Under the pieces are notes generated by a model, which was not told where the DNA came from, made no database searches, and saw only the letters and a program-made list of their open reading frames with translations. From NCBI GenBank assembly GCA_020086605.1, contig JACBWW010000017.1, forward strand, positions 3,316,089 through 3,380,088: a DNA stretch of 64,000 nt, in the 5' to 3' direction. Shown piece after piece: positions 23,757 through 34,823 of this stretch; the first letter of the stretch is position 1; each line of letters begins with the position of its first letter. The stretch comes from Lanius collurio (Eukaryota > Chordata > Aves > Passeriformes > Laniidae). The position numbers and the translations under genes were made by a program.

Positions 23757-26069
23757 ATGTACCACATCTTCTCTGTGATCTTCAGTGGCAAATTTGTGTC
23801 TCCTGTGCCAAATCCACCAGCCCAAAGGGATGTTGAATACCCTGGAGGGTCTACAAATATGGGAATGTTTATTCCTTGTGACTGAATTCCACCAAGGGAA
23901 CCATGAGTCCCCAGGTCATACCTTCAATCTGAGTTCAGTGCAGCCTCATTCATACCCTGGTAGGATTCTCATCCCAGCAGCACCATAATCTGTGGGAGTA
24001 AAGATGAAGTAAAAGCTAAACAATGACATTAGGATTTGCCCTGGTGACTCCAGGTGTTTTCTTTGCATGAAAAGACAAAAAAAATTGTTAAAATTCTGAG
24101 TAAACTCATCAGGACTGATTGTGCTGTTAGACACCATCACTGTCTTCTTCCACTGAGCTGATAACTCAGTTGCTTACTACTGAATGTTCCTCTTTTGCTG
24201 ATCTCTTACTCAACTGTTGCAAAATAGCCCTAAGCAAGGTGTTTGGAAGGTGATTTGTGGGAGGTTTGGTAGGAGGCTTATTCATGTCTGACCTTCAGCC
24301 CTTAGCAGTGACAGTCCCTGCTCTTTGCTGTGGCTGGGAGCACAACTCCAGACCTGGAGCTGCTCGTGATGCTCAGCACATCTCCAGTCCCACTGACTTC
24401 ACCTGTGCTACACCTCAGGTCCCCCGTGTTCAAATCCTTTCTGGGGCATCATTGACTTCAGCCTGTGTGCTTCAGCCAAGCAAGGAAAAAGGTTTAAGCA
24501 AGAGGTTGCAAAGAATTTCAGTGCTGCAGAGTTCTGCATGGAAATGAATCAGCTCTGCTTGTCTGGACAAGGTCTCTGCTGCACAAAAGAGCCCCTGGAG
24601 TTTTGATTTTGCCCTGTTTATTTTGCTTGTGCTGGGTAAGTCAGCAGGGTAAGTATTCCTGGGGATTTTTCCTTAGCCCAAGCTCTGCACCTCGAGATTT
24701 CTGGACTACCCTGGCTGGTCCTTACAGGGCAAAATCTGGAGTGGGGTTGATCGATGTTGGTGGGGATGTTGCACCTTCTTCCTCCATTATCATGTGTCAC
24801 CTCTTCCACCAGCCCAGGAGCAGCAGATTTCCTGGAGAAATCCGAGCTGGTTGCTCATCCCTCCAGTACAGCTCCACACAGTGCCACGCTCTGTGCTGCA
24901 GGGTCCTGGTGCAAGAGCTCAGCAGCACAGATCCCTTCAAGAAGGACCCTCCAGCCTGGTCTGTCAGCAACACACCAGGAGGGATCACAGACAACTTCTC
25001 TTGCTTTTGGATGACATCTGTTCAAATGATACCTCGCATTAAACTCAACAGCAGCTGGTTTTTTGTAACACAGCAGCAGCAGGAGAGGTGCTGGTATTAA
25101 ACTCTGAGTGATGGTTTGTAGGAGCCAGAGTTAACACCTAGCCTGGGGCATCCCATCCCCAGGTGCTGCTGTTTGAAACCCCAGCAGTCTCCAGAACCAC
25201 ACAACACTGGCACAGCTGGCACTGCAAAGCTGCTCTTCTGAGCCACAGCACAACTGGGGAGAAAAACTTGGGGTTTGTTTGGGTTCTTTTGTTTGTTTGA
25301 AACACAAAACTTCACTTCATCTTCCCAAATGCAACTGTCAGGACAAGGCAGAGATTCTGCAGAACAGCACAGCTCCTTGCTTGCTCCCCTAGGTGTTGAG
25401 ATGGGGATGCTGGTCCTCCCACCAGGCTGACATTTTATTGTAAAAGGAGTTTCTGACAGAAACAGGCAAGAAAATAGGAAAAAAACCCCACCATCCTTGA
25501 ACAAGCTCTCAGTAATGTCTGAGAATGAAAAGGTCCAGACAGTGCAGTGTGCAGGCTACAGATCCAGCACAGGCATCTGCTGCCTTTCAAGCCCCTATTG
25601 GGGGGCAGAGAGAGGAAGATGAGGTCCAAAAGGTGATGAAGCCAATATAAAGCCTAGAGGAGGCCATTTAACCAACAAAGGGCAGGAAGGAAGAAGAAAG
25701 TGATTACTCTGAGACAGAAAATAAAAGATTGATGAGGGTGGTGCATAAGCAAGGTGATACTTATCAAAAGCGACCATAATTTTTTTTAAAAACCTTTTTT
25801 TCTGGCAAAAAAATCTGATATATCAAAACGAAAGATAATTCCTAAACCAACAAATTCTTATACATTTCTGCAATATTAAAATCAACCAGGAAGAACGTTT
25901 GTAAATTGAAATTACACATTCATTTTTATAAAAAAGAGTGGTTTAGGTTTTCAAAGAGGTGAAGCATTGCACTGTAAGACAACTTGGACCACTTTTCAAA
26001 GGTCAGAATCAAACCAACACATGTCAAGGTAGCAGCAAGTGTTGCAGGTGATCCAAACTCAGTGCTTGG
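23757..26069. other. intergenic sequence, nothing recognised
   Basis: Several overlapping ORFs (up to 165 codons at 24603-25100 +), none with a motif I know and none bounded by convincing splice sites. Confidence 0.5.
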
Positions 26070-26236
26070 TGGTCTTACCTAGCACAGGTTGCTCAGAAAA
26101 GCTGGGAATGCCCCACCCCTGGCAGTATTCAAGGCCAGGTTGGATGGGGGTAGGAGCAACCTGGGCAAGTGGAAGGGGAGGTTAGAACCAGGTGATCTTT
26201 AAGGTCCCACCCCAAACCATTTCATGATTCTGTGAG
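26070..26236 (+). mobile_element. CR1 LINE 3' fragment
   Basis: AGCACAGGTTGCTCAGAAAAGC, ATTCAAGGCCAGGTTGGATGG, GGTGATCTTTAAGGTCCC and the tail CATGATTCTGTGAG: the last ~165 bp of a decayed CR1. Confidence 0.93.
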
Positions 26237-28359
26237 CTCTCCAGTATCATGCAACTCAAAATGCAGCCAGAACAGGCACCAGATCTCCTGTCTTGGAGAA
26301 CTCCACGGTCACATGTGAACAAATTACATTTCTCCAGGAGCATCTCAGTGAGCCTTTCTGCCATAGGCCCTCACTGGATGGGTTCTCGACTCACTTGTGA
26401 GTTCAGGTTAACTTACTTTAATTTTTTGGCCCCTACTCTAAGATACCTTGGAAAGGATGAACTCCCTGTGTATTCATATGAGTAAGAGATCCACACAGCA
26501 GCTACAGGAGCTGGCCTCCCCTTCCCAGCCCCAAACCATGGCAGGGATACCCAAGGGACACACCTGGCTGCCACAGGGAGAAAATGGTGTAGCTGTGTTT
26601 AATTTCTGCTGATTTGTAGATGATGTTTTAATTGTTAGAAAATACAATAAGTTTATGTAATCTCTGTAGCACTTCTCTGATATTTAATAAAACAATATAA
26701 TAGCACTCCAGCTACCTAACACACAAAGAAGATTTAATGGAATAGGGAAAACATGATTTGCAGCTGGACAAAAAAATTCACAGAGTAAAACTCAGTAAAG
26801 CTCTGACCTTTTATGTGATTTGGGTAGCAATTAATTATTTATAAGAATTATCATATGTACTTTGAATTCTGCATTTGAGAATTAACCAGAGCAGGCCAGA
26901 AGCATCATCACAATCTGCAGACTCTCTTATCACACAGACAGACACGAGGACTGTGGCTTTTATTGAATATGCAATGCATCTGTCCCCATTTGCTGCCCAT
27001 GAAGGCAGAACATTATCACCACACAATGTAAGGATTTAAAAGCAGGGAGATGACTCCAAATTATGTATGGGGGAACTCCTGTGGTATTTCACTGCCCAGA
27101 GAAATCACCATTATCTATCTATAGGTGCCTTTCTTGGCCTTTTAGCTGAAAGAACCCACGGTCATCCACACCTCTCACCTGTTTCCAAGACAGGACCCTC
27201 TATAAGCTCTCACATATATGCTTTGTTCAATTAGTCCAGCATGTAGTGCTTTGTTCTCATGAATTTTGGAGCTACTCTGATGTGCTGTAAAGGCAATTGA
27301 GACCTAATTTCATTATTCATCTCAATATGTTCCTGCTGCATTCAGAGAACAGACTATGGGCCCTCCTGTGGCTAATTTAGCACCTGCAAATCCCCATGAT
27401 TAAAGCCAAAGGCTCCACAAGCCACAGAATGGATCTGCAGGAATATCCACATCAAATCATCCCACTTGCTGGGAAGAATATTTAGTTTTTTTTTCCTTTA
27501 TAAACTTTGTACACCTGTTCCTGCCTCAAAAGGAGACCCTCATGCTTTAGTTCTCCAAGACCAGGCTGTGTCCCACAACCTTTTATATACATATATATAC
27601 ACATAAAAAAACCCATATATATATATATTTAATTCCTTTTCACAAAATTTGAGTGGAGTTTCAGGGAAATCAATGTACCTGGAGAATGTGGGCCATCAGA
27701 TTGGAGCTGTTAACACTGACCTACTCAGCTGCTACACTGAAGTTAAGCAAACCTGGGCTATTTAAGCTAAAATAGTTAAGAGGTTCAGAAGGCTCCTTTC
27801 TTCAGCTAAGCCAACAGAAAATTGACTAAAAAGTCATTCTACTGTTTCCACTGAAAATGCAGCAACTTCTAGAAGTCCAAAACAGCCACTTAAGTGCAAT
27901 AAAACTGAAGACTTTTGGTCTAAATGCGCAAGCTGCTATTAGAGTTGCTTAGCCTGATCAGCTCATTCTTAGCTTGCACTCTTCACGATGCTCCAGACTT
28001 TAGTAATCACTGCTGCAGACAACCAAACCACACCAGGAATTCCCATGTTTACCCTGCCCCCTCCATATTTTGTTTCAGATTATGAATTTCAGCACATTGG
28101 AAGACAATGGCAGGAAGATTCTGTACTTTAAGCCACAAAACCACAACACAATCATGTTTTTTTCCTGGTACAATAGCAAGGCTGTTTTTCTTCCACTGTA
28201 CAACCCAGGCTGAAGCTGATTTTGCCAAGTTTAGTTTAGGATTTTTTTTTTCTAAACCACTGCATATGCATGACTGAGTATTTGTTATGCAACCATAACA
28301 ACTGTCCTTTTCAAGAAAGATTCCTGCATAATGTGAGCACAGAAAATCCAAGGCAAACA
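26237..28359. other. intergenic sequence downstream of INSIG1
   Basis: AT-rich, with no gene seen. 26580-26900 and 27090-27480 look like unique, slowly decaying sequence and could contain conserved elements. An AT dinucleotide repeat is listed separately. Confidence 0.5.
27583..27632. repeat. (AT)n / TATATACA microsatellite
   Basis: TATATACATATATATACACAT, a short A run, then ATATATATATAT. Simple sequence. Confidence 0.92.
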
Positions 28360-30590
28360 TGGTTTGATCTTAAAACTTTAATAGTAAAAAAAGTGTAAAA
28401 CCAAACACACCGGTGAAAACTTATCAGTAAGAATGAGAATTTAAGTGTTCAAATTCAGAATAGTGCAAATTTTCTTCACTCCCCTCCCCACCTCTTCCAA
28501 ACTTAAATCACTTTGGTTAAGATACTCAAGAAGTATTGGCAAAAAATGAACTTCTGACCTACATTTTTGGCTGCATTATTTCTAAAAGGTACAGATTTAG
28601 TTTCAGTCTTTACAAATAAATCTTAAGTACTTCTCTATCAAATATCCATAGAGATCACTGCCAGCTTTACTTACATCTGGTTTCATAACATTTTGAAATG
28701 GGTTTCAAGATGGTTACAAAGCTGCATCTCCAGCAAGGCAGCAGCTTCTTAAACAGCTGAGCTGAACCCAACCAAATGTCTCCAAGTAGTTCTATAAAAT
28801 TTGATTATCTAGATTTTGAACATTTGAGGAAGGATCTTATACCAATGAAATTACTCTTGATTTACACCAAAGCAAGGTTAGAATTGGGGTCTGCTGTAGT
28901 ATAGACTTCATGCTAAACTTGTGTTGTTAGCATTCCCTTAGAAGAGTGAAAACAGCCAGAACAGTGACCTGGCCTCAACATCTGTTTTGATGGTTCAACC
29001 TTTAACTGATGCCTCTAACTATAACTGAAGCCATGTAAGATTGGAAAAGAACACAACCAAAAAAAAAAAATGCATAATACAAAAAGGCAAATCCATAAAA
29101 GTTTACAAGTACACCATAACCACAAAATTGGAGTATTTCTAAAAATTTGGGTTCAATGTAAGATACAACAAAACTAGCTTTACTAGTTAAATAAATTATT
29201 GCTCCATTTGACTCCATGCAGCATTGAAATGAACTCAGAACCCTTTTCTCTTTAATCTCTCATTAGAAATGATCGATATTGAAGAGAACTTGAGGCTCAG
29301 ACTTACTGTACATTGCACTTCAACTTTTAAGACCTAATACTTGCTATTTAGGTCTCCTGTGGTCTAAGCTATCAAATGAATACGTTGTGCTCACCAGAAC
29401 TATGTATTAGGAAACACCAAATGTTTAATGCAGTGACATAAGCACTTTTTGTTTTTAAGAAGGCAATCACAGATTGCAAGTTCTATAGGGTTGTGTAAAA
29501 ACAAGTAGTGATCTCTTTCAGAAACTGAACTGAGAAAACAAGCTCTTCACTATTCTTCACATACAGTTTAAATCACATTTTAGGCCCAATTCTGTTTCTA
29601 ATCATTTCAGTCCAAACCCTGATTGAAAGGGCAGCTCTAAGAGGAAATGACAAATCAAAGAAGTTGGGGGCACATACTTGATGGCCAAGCAATGACATGC
29701 AATGCATGTTTTTTCAGTGACACCTGACATTTGAGATACTTAAAGATGTCCTTTGGTGAGACACTGAAGCAGGTGTCTACCATTAAGCAGGGGTAGTCAC
29801 TCACACTTAAGATTTCTTACTGAATTGTGGCCAAAACTTGATTCTTGCAAATCTAACTGCAAGCCTCAGGAGTAATGAAATTTCCAGTTGGAATCTCTTG
29901 ATAAAGGTTCACGTCTGAACAAGATTGTCTCCAGTGTTCACTTCTCGTACTGAAGTAATTTAGAAATTCCAAACTAAGGCTTCCAACCTCTCATCCTTCA
30001 AATGCTCTCCACTGTCAAAGACAGAAACTTAATGCAGCATTACAAGTAAGGGCATGATTCCTTCATAAGTCTCCTAAAAGCATTAGTGCAATGCCTTTAA
30101 TCTGTTTTGATCACTCTTATTTTTAAATAACCCTATTTTTTAAAGATTTGGATAAATACTATTCCTATTAAACCATACTTCATCATTGTTAAGCACCATC
30201 GATCTACTTCCTTTGGGCACTGATACAAGAGCTTGTAATTAAATTTCAGTTTCAAGGCTTTAAAACACGGCAGCTGATTCAATAATTTACAGTGGAATCT
30301 AATACTTGGAAAACTGCCACTTAGCCTGAACAGTTGTATGCACTTGGTGTTAAACTCTTCCAGAGAACAGCCATATGCAAATGCTTATGTGGTAAATCAG
30401 GGTAAGATTTCAAGATAAGCAGTTAATTTCGCTTGGCTATTCTAAGAGTGGATTAATATTTTTTTCCCCACAAGTCATTTGTGCAGTGAGCCCATAAAGA
30501 GATTATTTCTTCTAAATAATCTTCAGTTTTAAAAAGGAACACATCTTCATAAAGTTGCTTTCACACTGGCACTGGGCATTCTCCAAAGGC
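28360..30590 (-). other. INSIG1: INSIG1 3' untranslated region (probable extent)
   Basis: From the stop codon downward the sequence is AT-rich, free of recognisable repeats and without coding potential for about 2.2 kb, a plausible length for an INSIG1 3'UTR. The 3' end is inferred from an ATTAAA hexamer on the minus strand at 28377-28382, followed by a GT-rich stretch at lower coordinates. Other ATTAAA hexamers within (for example near 29250, 29420 and 30096) could give shorter isoforms. The upstream limit is certain; the distal limit is inference. Confidence 0.65.
28377..28382 (-). other. candidate polyadenylation signal of INSIG1 (ATTAAA)
   Basis: The plus strand reads TTTAAT, i.e. ATTAAA on the transcript strand, 2.2 kb after the stop codon. 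The sequence that follows on the minus strand is T/G-rich (ATCAAACCATGTTTGCCTTGG), as expected of a downstream element. It is the common variant hexamer, not AATAAA. Confidence 0.45.
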
Positions 30591-30620
30591 TTAGTCATTG
30601 TGTGGTTTCTCTGGAATACC
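30591..30620 (-). CDS. INSIG1: INSIG1 terminal coding exon (C-terminal tail and stop)
   Basis: Only 30 coding bases lie in the last exon: GIPEKPHND then TAA (plus-strand TTA at 30591-30593). The acceptor is CCATAG (30621-30626). The short cytosolic tail distinguishes INSIG1 (human GVPEKPHSD) from INSIG2. The frame fits exactly with the phase-0 donor of the 100-bp exon across a 2695-bp intron. The exon is too short to appear as an ORF; it was found by looking for the expected tail and splice site. Confidence 0.93.
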   Translation of the reverse strand, partial: GIPEKPHND

Positions 30621-33600
30621 CTATGGATAAAAAAACATCAAACATGTTAGGTTTAATACCACCTGATAAGTGTCTGCATTATGCAGTATTTTCAATTATT
30701 AAATAGTCAACTAACTCCAGTTAGGCTGACAATGACCCAGCGAGCATGGATTCTTATAAAAGCTTAACAAGGACATGCTTCCTAACTGTGGACAAAAACC
30801 CAAATCACCATGAGTGTTTGTTGCCCCAATCAGTGCATCTCAAAAATCCATCTGCCAATTGCACTAGTTTTTATAAGATTTTGTTCTCTTTCCTCTCTAT
30901 CTCAGTTTATTTCTTAGCAGAAGGTACACAGTGCTTCACTTAATGGACATTAATTCAGTTTAAACAGCCCTTTTTCAAACTGCCTTTAACCACAAGTTAC
31001 CTCATTTTCCAGTCAAAGCCTGGTATCAGAGACTTACTCATTTCCTCCTAAGTCCCTTTTCTAGTATGGAACCCTGTAGTATGTCACTATAAGAAATTTA
31101 ACCAACTTTTTTTTTGAAACAAAGCTTGCAACATGTTCTATTTCTAAGGTCAAAATGCAAACAAATTTTCAAGTACTGAATGCATTCTCAGTCCAGCCTC
31201 TAGCACTAGTACACAATAGGTATTTGTGAAGCCCAAGTTCTGAATACCACTCTAATTTGTCAGATGCTGAGAATGATGGTTACAACTCAAAATGAAGTGT
31301 TGCCATCCACTTAACCCAGCTGATGAGCACTGACTGAGCAACTCTAGGTGTCATAATGAACAGAAAAGAACTGATGGCAGCAGCAGCTTTGCCTCTTCTT
31401 TTGCTATAAAACCTACTAAAAGAAAACATTGGATTTCACCCTCAAGCTGTAGCAAGAAGAGCCCAACAAGCCAAACAAAACCCCAAAGTCTCTGCTAACA
31501 GCAGGTTTGCTGAAAGGTCACATTGCATTTTGTTAGTACCTGGGAGCTCCCTTGAAATACAGCAACTGGAAAGCAGCAAGCATCTCCCAGCTAACATTTA
31601 TCAGCATGGGAGATGTCTCAGGGACACTTTTCATTTCACTTTTAACTTCTAACTGCAAAAGCCAGACAGGGGCTGAGGAAGAAGCAAAGCAACTTTACTC
31701 CACTTATTTCCACAGGTGCCACCTTCTACTCTGGACAAGCCCAGAAAATATCTGTTGTTTGATTTGCAGCTGTCACATGCAGCAAATAGGTCAGGGGCTG
31801 CAGCCCAATACAGCTACAGAAATAACTGTTTTATTCAAATATGGGTTAAAAAAATGCTGCATTCCATCTTCCTGACACATCCACAATGGCTGACAAAACA
31901 GACCAGTACTTTTGAGTTACCTCTATGGAAGAAAGATGTGGTTGACTGAATTTAGACTCCACTTCTTTGGATTTCCAGCATGGAATGCCGCACAATGACT
32001 TGCAGAAGTGTTCCTATGAAAATGTTGCACTTCTCCAAGTTTTTCCTGACTAAGTAATGGCCATGTAAAACACATGAGAAGACACCTCTAAATAACCAGA
32101 ATAAAAAGCTCAGCCTTGCCGAATTTTCCCCTTTCTTTATGAGGAAGATGACAAGATTGACAGGAGAGCTGCAGGCAGAATCCAGGCTGATTTTAACTAC
32201 ATTCAGGTGAGATGCCAGGAGAAAAGACACCAAAGGAAAAAAAGTTCTATGTGCCTAAATTAATTTTAGCTCTTTCTAGTTTAAGGCTCTCTTCCTTTGC
32301 TTTCTAACAGGAGCAGCAGAGCAACTGGAAGTACTGTGTGAAATATAGAACTGTAGCATAAAACCAATGATAATTTTATTTTGAGACTCTGCTGCAACAG
32401 CAAAGCTTCAATAGAATTAAGTTAATGTATGTTTTTCACTTGATGTGAGTGGCAAATTTAAAAAGAGAAATCATACTTTCTCTTCCCCCCACACACGTAG
32501 TCCTAAATGAACCCAAATGCAGATTGTGAGCACCAGTGGGATTTGAAGGGGGAGTAGTGAACCTGTATTTAAAGAACCTCAAATGCCCCTCCTTCAGTAA
32601 AAATGGAAGACACCTAAATCACAGCAGCCTCAGGAAAGTTAAATACTTGAAGGATGTTTTCCAGGATACAGGACTTACATAGCAAAGAAGACACAAGTTA
32701 AATCAACACAGTATTAATTATTACTATGCACCAGTGTCAGAACACTTTTTGCAACCAAGCCTTAGCCTGATGTGCAAACACACAGCCAGATTTACTCTTC
32801 AGTGTGCCACAAGGAAATAATTCTTTAAGAACCTAGCAAACAAGACAGCAATTTATATTATCCCATGTATAGAGTGATACTGGAACCATGTCTTAAGTGA
32901 CCAGCAACAGAATATTTGATTTTGGAGCAGTGGAATTTGATGCTACATAGGGACATTTCCCTATATATACTTTTGTGCATGAGTAATTAGAGAAAGCCCA
33001 TCAGTGTCTCAGTTCTCCAGCTACCCTAGATGTTAATTATAAACACTGATGGAGCAGGAGCAATGTACTGATTCCAGTCTTATTTAGGCTGCTGCTGGAA
33101 AATGTTAAATACAAAAGATAATCCAACACTTACTAAGACAATACCCACTCTACTGGCAACACAGGTTGTCTGCTTACAGTTCAGGTTTTAGGAGTACACC
33201 TATTTAACTTTGTCAGTTTGTGAGTCACACCCTTCAAGGCATAGTTTGTTCTTGGACTAACAACAATAGAAGGGATTTGGATCATTAAGGAAACTACTAA
33301 TTATGCAGTAATTACCATAGCCAGCTGGCGTCCTATGTTTCCTACAGTCACACCTCCTGAGAAAAATATACATGGAAGCCAAGAACGGATGTAAAGGAAA
33401 TCTGGGGATGTATACCTAGTAAAGAAAAGGAGATCAGTTAGAGACAAGGAACTTTCATCATCTTACACACTGTTAACCAGATGCTACAGAATTCTCTCCC
33501 TGGGCTGAAACAAAAAAGCAGCAACAGAGGAGAAGGAAATTGGGAGACCAAATTAAGTCTGCAAACTTTCTAAGTTTCTAAACCCCCATGTCCTAGCCAG

Positions 33601-34823
33601 TAAAGTTTAGAAATTCACTCTGCTGAGATCCAGTAGAAGTTCAGTTGTCTGAGCTCTTACCATTTCAACACACATCCCAATCCATCTGCTTTCCACCTTC
33701 CACCCCCAGTTCTCAGTCTGGCCATTTGGAACCACTGGACCACTACCTTAGACAAATGTAACATCTTCTTATAAGAACATGACAAATATGTTAACAACTA
33801 AATTCCAGTTCATGTGCACCCATGTTTTTAGTCAAGACAGGAGAACTGAAATAGTATTTTAGAAGCATAACTTACTGATAGACACCATTATATACAAGGA
33901 ACTGGGTTATCAGAGTTGCTACAAAGGCTATTGTAATTCCAAGTCCGAGACCACTTCTTGAACGATCAAATGTCCACCAAAGCCCCAGTGATAAGGCTGC
34001 CAGAGTCAGGGACAGCTGGACGTTGTTTGCAAAGTCTAGTTTCTGGAAAAAGATGTTAAGGACAATCTTTTTTAAATCTGCAGATATGCTGCTGCTGAAA
34101 CTGAGCAAGGCAGAACTCAAACTGAAAGTGAGCACAGTTCTCTGTCTTTAAATACAATACATTTAGGATTTGGTTTTCAGACCTGCCAAGCAATCATAGC
34201 TCTTGTTGACTCTGCAAAGTCAACATCAATTTTTGTCACACTGAGCATCTAGAGAATATACTACATTTAAAAATATTTAACTTTGATGGAATTTTGTCTC
34301 AATTAACTTGGGTAATCCAACTGATTTAGGTTTTCTGCTCAAACCACCACATCTCAACACAAAGAACACCCTTATCTCGTGCTTCTCACTAGCACATCAC
34401 TAGTCAATTGTGTTAACTTTTAGATATAGACAAGATATAGATTAAAATAACACAACTTACACTGCTACATTTGCAGTTAAACATGACATACTGCTATGTT
34501 GATCCCTCTTCCCACCCATAACACTTCAAGTGAGCTGTGTTATCCCTCTCACAGTAACCACTGCAGCGTACAGCAGGTCTCACAGCACCTCTGTGCCAGA
34601 GGCACCACCTTTACCTTCACAATTCTCCCAGACCTGAGTGGCAGGGAGTTTCCTGAGCACAGAGTAAGCACATGGAGCCACCACTAGCTGAAGGATACAG
34701 CGCTGGCGTGGTTGATGCCCACGAACACGGCGATGCAGCGCATGACGCTGGCCCACTCCCGCTTGAACTTGTGGGGCTCCCCAAGGTGGCTGTCGATGCA
34801 GGGGTACAGCAGGCCAACCACAG
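30591..34823 (-). CDS. INSIG1: INSIG1, insulin-induced gene 1 protein (3' four coding exons; N-terminal part missing)
   Basis: Four exons on the minus strand join in frame (125+167+100+30 coding bases) to give the last 139 residues of an INSIG protein. INSIG is a polytopic ER-membrane protein that binds oxysterol, holds SCAP-SREBP in the ER and recruits ubiquitin ligases to HMG-CoA reductase. INSIG1 rather than INSIG2 is shown by [13 protein letters not shown] (INSIG2 has AKVDFDNNIQLSL) and by the tail GIPEKPHND (INSIG2 ends in a YECKVIAEK-type tail). Aligned with my recollection of the 277-residue human protein there are only three differences: L220V, V270I and S276N. Visible key residues are K156 and K158 (ubiquitination sites in HKFKRE), D205 (SCAP binding) and S207 (phosphosite) in [10 protein letters not shown]. 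All junctions have GT/AG. The upstream coding part (about 137 residues in human) is not in the readable sequence and probably lies in the gap at 36638-36967. Confidence 0.97.
30621..33315 (-). other. INSIG1 last intron
   Basis: This 2.7-kb intron lies between the 100-bp exon and the short terminal exon, with GT/AG ends. It contains no CR1 or other repeat that I recognise. Short ORFs at 31552-31875 (+) and 31952-32233 (-) have no supporting splice sites or recognised motifs and are treated as chance. Confidence 0.9.
33316..33415 (-). CDS. INSIG1: INSIG1 coding exon (residues ~236-268)
   Basis: This 100-bp exon begins with the G that completes the split Gln codon (acceptor AG at 33416-33417) and ends at an ATG codon before donor GTAATT (33310-33315). 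It encodes [33 protein letters not shown], with no difference from human INSIG1 that I can see. It forms the last membrane segment of the six-helix fold. Confidence 0.97.
33876..34042 (-). CDS. INSIG1: INSIG1 coding exon (residues ~180-235)
   Basis: This 167-bp exon has acceptor CAG ending at 34043 and donor GTAAGT from 33875 downward. It starts in phase 0 with [12 protein letters not shown] and ends with NGVYQ, whose Gln codon is split CA|G. It carries two membrane segments and the [10 protein letters not shown] motif with D205, the residue needed for SCAP binding in human INSIG1, and S207. The single change from human is Val for Leu at 220 (IAFVATL). An in-frame ORF runs upstream past the acceptor to 34135, but those extra residues are intronic. 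Confidence 0.97.
34699..34823 (-). CDS. INSIG1: INSIG1 coding exon (residues ~138-179)
   Basis: This 125-bp exon has acceptor AG at 34824-34825 and donor GT at 34697-34698. It begins with the last two bases of an Ala codon (phase 1 split) and encodes [20 protein letters not shown] followed by [21 protein letters not shown], which I recall as identical to human INSIG1. It covers the end of a membrane segment, the loop with ubiquitin-acceptor lysines K156 and K158, and most of the next membrane segment. Third codon positions are almost all G or C, unlike the downstream exons, as expected near a CpG-island 5' end. The split first codon proves that an upstream coding exon must exist. Confidence 0.97.

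Noticed and set aside
24603..25100. 165-codon plus-strand ORF
   Set aside because: No recognised domain and competing ORFs in the other plus frames and on the minus strand.
27131..27160. String CTTGGCCTTTTAGCTGAAAG resembling the 5' end of U2 snRNA
   Set aside because: Similarity covers about 20 bases only; the rest of U2 does not follow.
33872..34135. 87-codon ORF read as a small membrane protein
   Set aside because: Its C-terminal 56 residues are an INSIG1 exon; the N-terminal part is intron read-through past a clear CAG acceptor.
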